A stretch of DNA of 64,000 nt from DATKMK01 sp035541895 (lineage in GTDB: Bacteria; Desulfobacterota; Binatia; HRBIN30; JACQVA1), in the NCBI GenBank assembly GCA_035541895.1, contig DATKMK010000122.1, positions 115,261-179,260 of the forward strand, in the 5' to 3' direction. Positions 43,681 to 52,052 of the stretch are shown here, one piece after another. The position numbers were made by a program, and so were the translations under genes. How positions within the stretch are numbered: the stretch's first letter is position 1; every line of letters starts with the position of its first letter. The notes below the pieces were generated by a model that had not been told where the DNA came from, searched no databases, and worked only from the letters and a program-made list of their open reading frames with translations.

Positions 43681-44970
43681 ATGTGTGTACGCAAGGCAGT
43701 CTGGTCCAGAGTCACGCTCGCCGCTGTGGTCGTAGGTGCGATGGCAGTCGCGCGTGTGGGTGGCGTGGCGGCGCAGGTGGCATCCGACCGGGAGGCTGGC
43801 TACATCGTGTTCCCCAAGGTTGTCGTGGATACCGCGGGCACGGTCTTCGGCAACGGCAAGCGGATTGATACGTTGATTCAACTGACCAATACTGACAGCG
43901 TCCCGCCCAACGACACTGGATCGCCGCATCGCTTGCATTGCTTCTGGGTTAATACCAGCAGTTGCTGCGGTGGGCCATGTAATCGCCAGACCAATACGAA
44001 CGTCTGCGATCCCAACTCCCCGACTGCGTGTAATGGAGTCGCCCCGTGCGTGCAGGGGTGGTATCATCAAACTGACTTCGACATCCTCTTGACCGCGGGC
44101 CAGCCGATTGCGTTTCTTGCCAGCAGTGGGATCGGCACGCTCCCGTGCGACCTGACGAATCAGCAAAACGGCTGCACGGGTATCGCGGACGGTGCGGTGA
44201 GTGGAACCGGCAGTCCATTCGTCGGAGAACTGAAGTGCGTTGAGGTGGCGACGAACGAGACCTCCACAACCTCGGTTCCGATTCCCCGGAACGACTTGCA
44301 GGGCTCTGCGCGCCTGTACACGGTTGGATCCGGAAGCGACGCCAACTCGATCGACGTGCGGCAATACAACGCAGTCGGTTTTCCCGTGCCGAGCGGCACG
44401 ACTGCATTCGACGACTCGACCGCCGCACGGACAAGCGCGCTTTGCCTGGGCCAGTTGAATGCACCATACAGTACTGGCGAGTGCCCGCAGCAAGAGTACG
44501 CCGCATGTCCTGATACGCTGATCCTGAACCATTTCTTCGAGAATGCCCAGCCGTTCCAAACCGGGGAATCGGTTGGGACGACGCTCACGCTTGTGCCCTG
44601 TACGGAAGACATCCTCAACGATACAGGCGCGAACATTCGCGTTCAGCTTGGAATCTTCAACGAATTCGAGCAGCGGTTCTCGTCCTCGACGACCGTCAAC
44701 TGCTACCGCTCGACGCGTCTCGCCGATATCGACACGCGAGTGGGTTCAAGCGACGACGGGTTGTCAATCTTCTCGGCGGCAGTTCAGGGCACACTTACGG
44801 GTCAGACCCGTATCCGAGGAGTGCCGGCTGATAGTGACCTGCATGGATTGATCGGCATTGCGGAGGAGGGGTTCTCCGCGAGCGCCGGACCGCGAACATT
44901 TTCGGATGCCTTCAATTTGCAGTACGATAAGTCGAAGGTGCGGCTCGGCGATATCGTACGCATTCCGTAA
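43681..44970 (+). CDS. Secreted protein, array paralog 4
   Basis: The 429-residue protein has a signal peptide (VTLAAVVVGAMAVARVGGVA). Shared motifs: YIVFPKVVVD, RIDTLIQLTN, HCFWVNTS, QTDFDILLTAGQP, GELKCVEVAT, YNAVGFPVP, CPDTLILNHF, LTLVPCTED, NEFEQRFSSS, GQTRIRGVP and GLIGIAEEGF. The Cys microdomain is at residues 95-124. The leader GAAAGGAGTCGGGCCATG sets ATG 43681; an upstream ATG at 43624 is less likely. A perfect intrinsic terminator follows 28 bases after the stop, marking the array end. Confidence 0.78.
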   Translation: MCVRKAVWSRVTLAAVVVGAMAVARVGGVAAQVASDREAGYIVFPKVVVDTAGTVFGNGKRIDTLIQLTNTDSVPPNDTGSPHRLHCFWVNTSSCCGGPCNRQTNTNVCDPNSPTACNGVAPCVQGWYHQTDFDILLTAGQPIAFLASSGIGTLPCDLTNQQNGCTGIADGAVSGTGSPFVGELKCVEVATNETSTTSVPIPRNDLQGSARLYTVGSGSDANSIDVRQYNAVGFPVPSGTTAFDDSTAARTSALCLGQLNAPYSTGECPQQEYAACPDTLILNHFFENAQPFQTGESVGTTLTLVPCTEDILNDTGANIRVQLGIFNEFEQRFSSSTTVNCYRSTRLADIDTRVGSSDDGLSIFSAAVQGTLTGQTRIRGVPADSDLHGLIGIAEEGFSASAGPRTFSDAFNLQYDKSKVRLGDIVRIP

Positions 44971-44998
44971 GTACTGGGAAGCTGCGACTTGCGACACT

Positions 44999-45030
44999 GG
45001 CCGGGGTGCTACCACCCCGGCCTTTTTTTT
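44999..45030 (+). terminator. Strong intrinsic terminator at end of the paralog array
   Basis: GGCCGGGGTG (44999-45008) and CACCCCGGCC (45013-45022) pair perfectly over 10 bp with loop CTAC. Eight T residues follow directly (45023-45030). Confidence 0.92.
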
Positions 45031-45107
45031 CTTGGAGAGTTCGCCCCATAGCAGAGCAGGGCGCGAAACTGGTCGCAATTCGACGAGGAAAACGGTATGG
45101 TTTTTAC

Positions 45108-45509
45108 ATGGGGCGCAAGAGAATTCTGGTGGTCGAAGACAATCTCGATAATCGGCGCATCTTGGTGTACCGGTTGAAGCGAATCGGTGATTTCGAGATT
45201 GTCGAGGCGAGCAACGGGCAGGAGGCGATGGAAGTCGTCTCATCCACGCCACCCGACCTTATCTTCATGGACCTGAAGATGCCGGTGATGGACGGCTGGG
45301 AAGCGACCCGGCGGATTCGCGCACTGGATGCGGGACAGCGAATTCCGATTATCGCGCTGACAGCGCAGGCAATGGCGGGCGATGAGGAGAAGGCTCTAGC
45401 AGCCGGCTGCGATGATTATTTGGCCAAGCCGATTGTCGACCCGAGTTTGGTGAAGATTAAGCTGGAGCGGCTGCTGGCAGAGGGACGGCCGAGCAACCGA
45501 GGGAACTGA
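45108..45509 (+). CDS. Single-domain response regulator (CheY/DivK-like receiver)
   Basis: The 133-residue protein is a bare receiver domain: acidic pocket in ILVVEDNLDNRRILV, phospho-acceptor Asp in LIFMDLKMPVMDGWEATRRI, Thr in IIALTAQAM and Lys in DDYLAKPIV. It has no output domain, so it works by protein contact. There is no Shine-Dalgarno close to ATG 45108; a TATGGT -10-like box ends 6 bases before the ATG, which would give a leaderless message. No kinase gene is adjacent. It lies between the array terminator and the second dockerin protein gene. Confidence 0.9.
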   Translation: MGRKRILVVEDNLDNRRILVYRLKRIGDFEIVEASNGQEAMEVVSSTPPDLIFMDLKMPVMDGWEATRRIRALDAGQRIPIIALTAQAMAGDEEKALAAGCDDYLAKPIVDPSLVKIKLERLLAEGRPSNRGN

Positions 45510-45566
45510 GTCGCCGAGTCTGACCCGGGGCGGCGGTGGGGCCGGTTCGCGGGCAATGAGGTAGGG

Positions 45567-47822
45567 TTGTCAGCGAAAGAGTGGTTGGCGTCCTCGCAGC
45601 TGTCGAGGCGGCGCGGTGGCACCGGCGTTTACGTTGGGCTGCTTGCTGTCGCACTCATGGTGGGGAGCGCTAAACGAGTCGGCGCCCAGTGTCCGCCCGG
45701 CGGGGCGGAACTGCTTGCGGCGATCACTGCGGCGTTGTTTTCTGGCGTCGAAGCGTGCTCGGACGTTGATGCGAATCGGGACGGCAGCATTTCGGCCGCT
45801 GATTTACCTGCGGCGATCCTTGCCAATGTAGCTGCTCCGACGGCAACCGCTCCGTTGACCGCAACGGCGACGGCGAGCGCTTCACAGTCGACGACCGCAA
45901 CGGCGACGCCGTCTTTTTCTGTGACTGCAACGCCGTCTCCTGTTGCGGATACGCCAACCGTGACGTCAATGCCGCCGACGCCGTCCGCGTCCGTGCCACC
46001 CTCGGTGTCCGCAACGCCGTCTGCATCTGTGACGCCAACGAGCACGGACTTGCCTACAAGCACTGCCAGCATGACGCTGACCGCCACCGCGACGCACGCT
46101 GACGGGACCGCGACCTCGACAAATTCTCCGACCGCAACACCGGCTCGCCCAACCGCTTCAGTAACCCGCTCGGCGAGTATCACTGCGAGTGAAACCGCAA
46201 CCGCCACGGCGACGCGTACCGCCACCAGCACACCGAGCGCGACACTTTCGCATACGCCGACAAGTGCTCCCAGTCCAACCGCGACGCGCACGCCCACCGC
46301 TACGCCGACCGCCACAATCACGCGGACGCCAACTCGTTCACCAAGTGGGACGATTACCACTTCGCCGACTCAGACGCCGTTGTTCTCCTTCACTCCCTCC
46401 CGCACGCCAACCGATACGCCAAATCCCTCCCCAACCAGGACCACCACCGTGACGAAGACGGTTACGTCTACGCCCAGTCCTACTGCCACGCGGACGCAGA
46501 CGCCGACGCGAACGCCGACCATAACCCCGACCGTGACGTCGACACCGACCCCCTCGCGGACGTTCACTCCCAGTGTGACGCCGAGCATTACACGGACACC
46601 GACTGTGACGCCGACGGAGACGCCGACGCGTACGCCTTCACGGACCGGGACACCGACGTTTACATTTAGTCTGACCCCGACGCGGACAGCAACGGGAACC
46701 AACACCGCGACCCGAACTGCATCGCCGACACTGACGCCGACACCAACGGCGACGGATATCAACAGCCCAACCAGGAGTCTGACCCCGACTGTAAGCCAAA
46801 CCCCGACCGCGACGCCTTCGGTGACTCAAACGCGAACCGCCACGCGAACCCCTACGACGACTCCGACAAATACACCCACGTCGACGCGAAGCGCTACAGC
46901 TAGTCCATCGGTCACGCCAACGACGACTGCGACGTCGACGCGCACGTTCACCGCAACGCCTAGCGCCACACCGTCGGTTACCAACACTCGTACCTCGACT
47001 GCCACCGGGAGTCCGACGACAACGTCCACCGGCACTCGTACGCCGACGATGACGTCAACCCGGACACCATCCCCGACACCTACAAGAACACCAACCAGCA
47101 CGGCAACGCGAACTGCGACGGCTACTCCATCGTTCACGCGGACCGTTACCAACACTCCGACACGAACGCCGTCTCCGACGAGAACGGCGACACGCACGCC
47201 GGGAGGTGGTCCGGCAATTACCTACTTAGGCTGGGCGACCCTGGAAGGAATTCCAGCGCAGCCGGTGGGGACGGACGGATCCGGAAACAAGATCTTTGTG
47301 GTTCCAGAGCAAAAAGGGTTCTTCCTCGTTGTAGAGGCGAACAAGGGTGGGAGCCCGTACGACATCGGGACCGTTGTGTTCAACTGGGATCCGAACGATC
47401 CAACGGTCCGGCCAGATTTGCAAGTTCAACCGTCACGCGATCTCGGTACCGGGATCAGCGCGGGGAGCCCAGCGGTCTGCGATCTCGGTCCGCCGCCGAC
47501 GCCGATCGGCGGGGTGCCACACGTAGGACCGCCGCCGAGTTTCGCCTTTACCCAGGCGATCTCAAATGTGCTGAATGACTTTGGGTGTCGATTCAAAGTT
47601 CACGTCAACACGCTTGACGCGTGCACCGGCGACGGCGCGGGAGGGTTCTTTTTCGCGAACAGCGCGAGCCGGGCTCAGTTTTGCGTGGCCATCGACACCT
47701 CGCTTGCCTTTCCGTCTGGGGATACCCTCATCACTGCGCAGGTGTTGGATGCACCGCTTGGGGCGCCCCCAGGGACCGGCAGTCCCGGGCTCCCGAATAC
47801 CATTGTGATTCGTGCCCCGTGA
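45567..47822 (+). CDS. Secreted dockerin-like protein with about 455-residue Thr/Pro repeat, paralog of the 36809 protein
   Basis: The 751-residue protein has a long N-region and signal peptide (VYVGLLAVALMVGSAKRVGA, cleavage about residue 40). Residues 45-88 resemble a dockerin-type pair, with only the second loop complete (DVDANRDGSISAADLPAAIL). Residues 91-545 are a Thr/Pro/Ser/Ala stalk. Residues 547-751 are the related C-terminal domain, from GPAITYLGWATLEG to QFCVAIDTSLAFPSGDTLIT, with matched Cys positions. The start is TTG 45567 after GAGGTAGGG; a different start cannot be excluded. Together with the 36809 gene it brackets the four-paralog array. Confidence 0.78.
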   Translation: MSAKEWLASSQLSRRRGGTGVYVGLLAVALMVGSAKRVGAQCPPGGAELLAAITAALFSGVEACSDVDANRDGSISAADLPAAILANVAAPTATAPLTATATASASQSTTATATPSFSVTATPSPVADTPTVTSMPPTPSASVPPSVSATPSASVTPTSTDLPTSTASMTLTATATHADGTATSTNSPTATPARPTASVTRSASITASETATATATRTATSTPSATLSHTPTSAPSPTATRTPTATPTATITRTPTRSPSGTITTSPTQTPLFSFTPSRTPTDTPNPSPTRTTTVTKTVTSTPSPTATRTQTPTRTPTITPTVTSTPTPSRTFTPSVTPSITRTPTVTPTETPTRTPSRTGTPTFTFSLTPTRTATGTNTATRTASPTLTPTPTATDINSPTRSLTPTVSQTPTATPSVTQTRTATRTPTTTPTNTPTSTRSATASPSVTPTTTATSTRTFTATPSATPSVTNTRTSTATGSPTTTSTGTRTPTMTSTRTPSPTPTRTPTSTATRTATATPSFTRTVTNTPTRTPSPTRTATRTPGGGPAITYLGWATLEGIPAQPVGTDGSGNKIFVVPEQKGFFLVVEANKGGSPYDIGTVVFNWDPNDPTVRPDLQVQPSRDLGTGISAGSPAVCDLGPPPTPIGGVPHVGPPPSFAFTQAISNVLNDFGCRFKVHVNTLDACTGDGAGGFFFANSASRAQFCVAIDTSLAFPSGDTLITAQVLDAPLGAPPGTGSPGLPNTIVIRAP
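45837..47205 (+). repeat. Second low-complexity Thr/Pro-coding repeat tract
   Basis: About 1.4 kb of degenerate ACGCCGAC/ACCGCGAC units encode the Thr/Pro stalk of the 45567 protein. Codon choice is more mixed (more ACT, ACC and AAC) than in the tract at 37.1-38.8 kb, so the two tracts are not a recent duplication. Confidence 0.85.
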
Positions 47823-47895
47823 TGACACTGTGCGAGCAGCATAGCTCATACTCCCTCAGCCGTTTTAATGGCCGTTGGGCACGGGACGACGGTGT

Positions 47896-48129
47896 TCAGT
47901 CGGGATTGGCGCTTTCGGCGTGAGCGCGATCGGTTGCGTTGGGCAGCACACCGCGCTGGCGTGCAAACTCTACGATCATGGCACGCGCCAGTTTGCTCGG
48001 TCGAAATCGCCGATTCTCCCAGCGGTTGATGGTGCCGACTGTCAGGCCGAGCGCGTGGGCAAATTCCTCCTGCGTCATGCGCAACTTGGCGCGGAGTTCG
48101 CGAACACTTTGACTGTCGTGACGATCCAT
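47896..48129 (-). CDS. XRE-family helix-turn-helix regulator
   Basis: The 77-residue protein has one HTH of the Cro/C1 type: VRELRAKLRMTQEEFAHALG is helix 1-2 and LTVGTINRWENRRFRPSKLA the recognition helix. HigA-like antitoxins have the same form, but no toxin gene is adjacent. GGAG lies at good spacing before its ATG. A 5-bp-arm palindrome 18-29 bp upstream of the start could be its own operator. Confidence 0.85.
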   Translation of the reverse strand: MDRHDSQSVRELRAKLRMTQEEFAHALGLTVGTINRWENRRFRPSKLARAMIVEFARQRGVLPNATDRAHAESANPD

Positions 48130-48146
48130 AGGATAGGCTCCCTTCT

Positions 48147-48158
48147 TTGGTGAACCAA
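48147..48158 (-). promoter_or_regulatory. Candidate operator palindrome upstream of the XRE gene
   Basis: TTGGTGAACCAA has perfect 5-bp arms around GA. It lies just upstream of the regulator's start, where autoregulators of this family usually bind. Confidence 0.3.
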
Positions 48159-48328
48159 TGCCCGGGCGTACAGCAAGTGCTGCGCCAAAATCATGCTCGG
48201 ATTTACGACCAGCCGACGAAGCGGGCCCGCCACACGAGTGGCGACCAGCGCGAACTGATCACTTTCGTGACGCACGCACGGGCGTCGATGTTCTTCAATT
48301 GTGTCTCGGGCTGTGTTTGAATGTTTTT

Positions 48329-49015
48329 ATGACTGCATCTCGGGCCCAGCTGTTGTTCTCGCCGTGGATTGTAGTGGGATTCTTGACGTTGGTTGCTCCG
48401 GCTACCTCGCGCGCCGACACGCGCCAAGCCAACTCATCGGTGTCGATTCAGCCGGTCGCCGTGACGGCACCTCCGCTCGAAAAGCGGCTCCGAAGCACCG
48501 CGTCGAAGGGCGTGCGACGATTTGCCTGGTACGTCCGTCGGATGCAGCGGAATTTCTGGTTTGTGACGAAGAACTGGTGGATCGCAATCCGTGCAGCGGG
48601 CGTGTTTGTCTTCGCGTTGGTGATCTCAATGCTCGACTGGCGCTTGTGGTCGCGATTGCGATCCCAGGGCGGCCGCTTGATTACGACCTACGTGCCGCTC
48701 GCCGCACTGGTGTACGTGCGTGTACTGTTTGATCGTCACGCCGATCGAATGGGACGACTCGCGCTGCTCGTCGCCTTCGTCTACACGCTGGTGCAGGAGG
48801 ACCTCATACCCGACCGCCTGTTGATTGCCGGCATGCTCGACGACGCGGTTGCAGTAGTTGCGGCGTCGCGGTGGTTCATGGGTCGCTGTTCGCCCGCCGT
48901 GTTCGAACGCCACGCGCAGTACGCAGAAGCCTGGTGGCAGCGCACGGTGAAGATCCGGAGCTACCGTCGCGCCTTGCGTGCGCGAGGGGATTCGTCGGAT
49001 CAACCAGTCGACTGA
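48329..49015 (+). CDS. DUF1232 membrane protein
   Basis: The 228-residue protein has a signal or first membrane segment (LLFSPWIVVGFLTLVAPATS), a second hydrophobic segment (AIRAAGVFVFALVISMLDW) and then a DUF1232 domain. In that domain VYTLVQEDLIPDRLLIAGML and DDAVAVVAASRWF follow the family pattern (xxSPIDLIPDFIPVLGLLDD). The tail is basic (IRSYRRALRARGDSSD). The DUF1232 function is unknown. ATG 48329 was chosen because residues upstream in the same frame have no hydrophobic or conserved character. Confidence 0.75.
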   Translation: MTASRAQLLFSPWIVVGFLTLVAPATSRADTRQANSSVSIQPVAVTAPPLEKRLRSTASKGVRRFAWYVRRMQRNFWFVTKNWWIAIRAAGVFVFALVISMLDWRLWSRLRSQGGRLITTYVPLAALVYVRVLFDRHADRMGRLALLVAFVYTLVQEDLIPDRLLIAGMLDDAVAVVAASRWFMGRCSPAVFERHAQYAEAWWQRTVKIRSYRRALRARGDSSDQPVD

Positions 49016-49030
49016 CCACGTCCGCGCTGT

Positions 49031-49477
49031 TTACGACGCTCCCCCTGCTTTGGCTTGCCGCTCGGCGGCCCGCCGAACGATCGCCGCGGCCTCGTCGCCT
49101 TGAGGCCGAACTTCGCGGGTCTTCAGATCGGCGCGCCAGACGGCCTGTCGATGGCTGTTGCCTTCTCGCCAGGTCAAGCTCACTTCGTATTCCGGACCGT
49201 CCTTCTGCTTCGACTCCCAGGAAAACTCACCGACAAAGACGTCGACGTCGGTACCCTGCGACTGCAGCAGCTTGATCATGTCATCGAGCTTCAGATCGCC
49301 GCTCGGCTTGTAGTCGCGCACCATCTTCTTCGCTTCGTCCTCACGCTTACTCCACGACTCGCCGAGCTGGGTGCTGATCACCCACACGAAGCCGATGCTG
49401 AACAGCGCCAAGCTTCCCCACCCGATGATGGCGGGCCATGAACGTTCCTTCTTCGGTGCAGTCTCCTGCGTCGCCAT
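49031..49477 (-). CDS. Hypothetical single-pass membrane protein
   Basis: The 148-residue protein has an N-terminal membrane helix (WPAIIGWGSLALFSIGFVWV) after a short basic start (TQETAPKKERS). The rest is charged and soluble, with DLKLDDMIKLLQSQGTDVDV and a beta-rich segment PEYEVSLTWREGNSHRQAVW. I do not recognise a family. ATG 49477 is preceded by GAGGGAGGAGT, a strong ribosome site, which excludes the longer in-frame reading. It is convergent with the DUF1232 gene. Confidence 0.7.
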   Translation of the reverse strand: MATQETAPKKERSWPAIIGWGSLALFSIGFVWVISTQLGESWSKREDEAKKMVRDYKPSGDLKLDDMIKLLQSQGTDVDVFVGEFSWESKQKDGPEYEVSLTWREGNSHRQAVWRADLKTREVRPQGDEAAAIVRRAAERQAKAGGAS

Positions 49478-49563
49478 TACTCCTCCCTCAACCGACAATC
49501 TCCAATGCTCGTGTCCAATTCTAAGGAAACACGCGATGCGCAGCAATCGAGGCGAACACTCCC

Positions 49564-49980
49564 TTATCGTCGCGGCCGAAACTGAGGCAGCGATACGCTC
49601 TCGGTGACATCGTCGAACATCGCTTCCACCACCATGCCGATCCGAACGTCGGCTGGCGCACAGTCGCGGATGTTCGTAATCATCCGCAAGCCGCGTTGCT
49701 CGTCCAACTCGACCAGCGCGACGACGAAGGGGACTTGGTCTTCGAATCCAGGCGCAGCCACGTAGTGGGTGATGGTGAACGAGTGCACCAGGCCGCGCCC
49801 GCTGACCGTCTTGGGGCGAAGAGAGGTACCGCCACAGGAAGGACAGTCCGAACGCGGGTAGTGAACAAACCGGTCGCAGCCATCGCAGCGAAGAATCGCG
49901 ATTCGATGCTCTCGTGCGGCGTCCCAATAAAAGCGCGTCTCGCGATCCGGTTCGGGCAGCGGCCGTCGGTAGCCGTCCAT
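49564..49980 (-). CDS. Zn-ribbon/OB-fold protein (DUF35, acyl-CoA-associated)
   Basis: The 138-residue protein has an N-terminal helix (DRETRFYWDAAREHRIAILR), a rubredoxin-like Zn ribbon with four Cys (RCDGCDRFVHYPRSDCPSCG) and a C-terminal OB-fold (GRGLVHSFTITHYVAAPGFE). DUF35 proteins such as ChsH2 form complexes with thiolase-like or hydratase partners and bind acyl-CoA. No partner is adjacent here. The thiolase-like protein at the left edge is one candidate. Confidence 0.88.
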   Translation of the reverse strand: MDGYRRPLPEPDRETRFYWDAAREHRIAILRCDGCDRFVHYPRSDCPSCGGTSLRPKTVSGRGLVHSFTITHYVAAPGFEDQVPFVVALVELDEQRGLRMITNIRDCAPADVRIGMVVEAMFDDVTESVSLPQFRPRR

Positions 49981-50089
49981 CGCCGCTCCCCTTAGCGAAC
50001 CCCAAGATTCGGTGCAACCTGGCAGCGTCCAATTCTGGACCCTTGTTACTTTTGTCCGTTCGTCTCACCCGGCTCAGAGCAGGGGCGAC

Positions 50090-50108
50090 ACTGATCGCCG
50101 ATCAGTGG
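50090..50108 (+). promoter_or_regulatory. Perfect 8-bp stem palindrome upstream of a histidine kinase gene
   Basis: CACTGATC and GATCAGTG flank GCC. No T-run follows, so an operator or 5' leader hairpin is more likely than a terminator. It sits 53 bp before the kinase start. Confidence 0.4.
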
Positions 50109-50160
50109 GAAGAGGCACAACGATTGCACTCCGCACAGCAGGTGAAGGACTGCGCCACCC

Positions 50161-51555
50161 GTGTACCGCCTAGCGACTGAGTCGGAGCCGCGGACCGAGT
50201 TTGACGCGGTGACCCAGCGGCTGCTGCGCCGCCGACTCATCGCCGCTTGTGCGTTGGCGTTGTCGATTACCCCGCTCTATGCCGTGAGCGACTACCTGTT
50301 GCACCCAGAGCAATTCGTATTGCTCGCAGCCGCAAAGGCCGTGTCCATTGTGGTCACCGGAGCGCTACTGGTGTTTGCCTATGGTCCGCTCGGTCTCGAG
50401 TACGCTCATTGGGTGGGGATCTTGCTCGCCACCGAAGTGGCCTTCGCCTCGTCGGGGATTGCGGTTCTGCTGTTCGGATACACGACCCCCGAGTCCGCGG
50501 GATTTGCCCTCGTGATCCTCGGCGTGGCGCTACTGATGCCGTGGCGGATGGTGCACGCGGCCTGCACCTCGGGAATCCTCTTGGGCATGTACGTGGCGTG
50601 CGCACTCACGCACGGCGCGATCCGAGATCAAGTCCAGTTCTGGACCAACGTTTCATTTCTCGTCACCGCATGTATTGTGGCGGTGATCAGCACCCGCGCA
50701 ACCGCGGAATTGCAGCGCCGGGAGCTTCGCGCTCGAGCGGCGCTGCAGGATGTCGCGCGGCAAAAGACTGATTTGGCGACCTCGCTCGAACTCAAGAGCG
50801 CGCAACTCTCGTTGATCAATCAGGAAATGGAGGACCTCCTCTATGTCGCGTCGCACGACCTGCGCGCGCCGCTGATCAACGTGCAAGGGTTCACTCGCGA
50901 GCTGCAAATCGCGCTCGATGCCTTGCGTCGCGAGCTGCCGCCAACACCGGAGGCGCGTGCGCTCGTCACCGATCTCGACGAGTCGACGCGGTTCATCCTG
51001 ACCGCCGTCGCGCGCATGGATGGGTTGATCGGGTCATTGCTCAACCTCTCGCGCATCGCCACCCGCACCAATCCGACCGACGTGGTGCCCCTTGGAGCGA
51101 TGGTTGACGCCATTGTCGATTCGTTCCGCTATCAAATCGATCAGAAGCAGATCACGATCGCGATCGGCGACTTGCCCGTCGTCATCGGGGACCCGGTACG
51201 ACTGAATCAAGCGGTGAGCAATCTCGTCGACAACGCGATCAAATACATGGGCGACCGCCCGGTGCGCCGCATCGAGATCGGCGCCCGCATCGACGATGGC
51301 ACGGCGACCTGCTTTGTTCGCGATTCGGGCCCAGGCATTCCGAAGGCCAAGCATGAAACCGTCTTCCGGCTCTTCCACCGCTTGCCCAACGGCGCCGTGC
51401 CCGGCGAGGGGATCGGACTGACCATGGTGCGCAAGATCATCGAGAAACACGGCGGGCGCGTGTGGCTGGAAGCGGAGCCAGACGAGGGTACGACCTTCTT
51501 CTTCACGCTGCGGACTCCCAAGCCCGCATCGCTGCAGGAACGGACGGCGACATGA
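50161..51555 (+). CDS. Membrane sensor histidine kinase (first gene of a kinase/regulator pair)
   Basis: The 464-residue kinase has about six hydrophobic segments in residues 20-180, then a coiled coil. HisKA is LLYVASHDLRAPLINVQGFT with the phospho-His. HATPase_c has the N box NQAVSNLVDNAIKYMG, G1 VRDSGPGIPKAK and G2 GEGIGLTMVRKIIEKHGGR. The SHDLRAPL type resembles phytochrome-like and bacteriophytochrome-associated kinases, whose regulators are Rcp1-like, as here. GTG start. It overlaps the response regulator by 4 bases (ATGA). Confidence 0.92.
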   Translation: MYRLATESEPRTEFDAVTQRLLRRRLIAACALALSITPLYAVSDYLLHPEQFVLLAAAKAVSIVVTGALLVFAYGPLGLEYAHWVGILLATEVAFASSGIAVLLFGYTTPESAGFALVILGVALLMPWRMVHAACTSGILLGMYVACALTHGAIRDQVQFWTNVSFLVTACIVAVISTRATAELQRRELRARAALQDVARQKTDLATSLELKSAQLSLINQEMEDLLYVASHDLRAPLINVQGFTRELQIALDALRRELPPTPEARALVTDLDESTRFILTAVARMDGLIGSLLNLSRIATRTNPTDVVPLGAMVDAIVDSFRYQIDQKQITIAIGDLPVVIGDPVRLNQAVSNLVDNAIKYMGDRPVRRIEIGARIDDGTATCFVRDSGPGIPKAKHETVFRLFHRLPNGAVPGEGIGLTMVRKIIEKHGGRVWLEAEPDEGTTFFFTLRTPKPASLQERTAT

Positions 51556-52016
51556 ACGAACAACCCCGACCCCCCATCTTGCTCGTGGAGGACGACGACG
51601 GGCATGCGCGCCTGCTCGAGCGAACCTTGCGCCGCTCTGGCCTGGCTCATTTCATCGTGCGCGTCGCTGACGGCCAAGAGGCCATCGACTATCTCAGCAT
51701 TGCCGACGGCGCGCATGATCGCGAGCGACATCCTCGGCCGGGATTGATACTGCTGGACATTCGCATGCCGCGTCTCGATGGGTTCGAGGTGCTGACTCAC
51801 GTGCGCCGCAGCGCTCCGCACCGGCACCTGCCGGTGATCATGCTGACGTCGACCGACAACCAGCAGGAGGTGAATCGCGCCTACGATCTCGGCGCAAACG
51901 GATACGTCGTCAAGCCGGTCAACATCGAGCGCTTCACCGAGCGCGTGATGACGCTCGGCCGCTTTCTCGACGTCGTCGAACTCCCCGACGCCGCCCGTTT
52001 CAGGCCGACTGCCTGA
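51552..52016 (+). CDS. Response regulator, Rcp1-like receiver
   Basis: The 154-residue single receiver domain has ILLVEDDDGHARLLERTLRR, phospho-Asp in LILLDIRMPRLDGFEVL and the Lys in YVVKPVNIERF. The long loop (YLSIADGAHDRERHPRPG) is typical of Rcp1-type regulators that pair with phytochrome-type kinases. It has no output domain. It starts within the stop of the kinase gene, so the pair is translated together. Confidence 0.92.
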   Translation: MNEQPRPPILLVEDDDGHARLLERTLRRSGLAHFIVRVADGQEAIDYLSIADGAHDRERHPRPGLILLDIRMPRLDGFEVLTHVRRSAPHRHLPVIMLTSTDNQQEVNRAYDLGANGYVVKPVNIERFTERVMTLGRFLDVVELPDAARFRPTA

Positions 52017-52052
52017 TCCGATCCCAACGTTGCCGACTGTGCAGGGCGTGTC

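Noticed and set aside
37070..47205. CRISPR-like appearance of the repeated Thr/Pro-coding tracts
   Set aside because: No fixed-length repeats separated by unique spacers are present; the units are 6-12 nt, degenerate and lie inside coding sequence.
47896..48328. Full toxin-antitoxin pair around the XRE gene
   Set aside because: No toxin-like frame with a ribosome site is visible on either side; the XRE gene is treated as a lone regulator.
49031..50068. Long version of the hypothetical membrane protein frame
   Set aside because: The upstream part covers the DUF35 gene in another frame and the ATG at 49477 has GAGGGAGGAG just before it.
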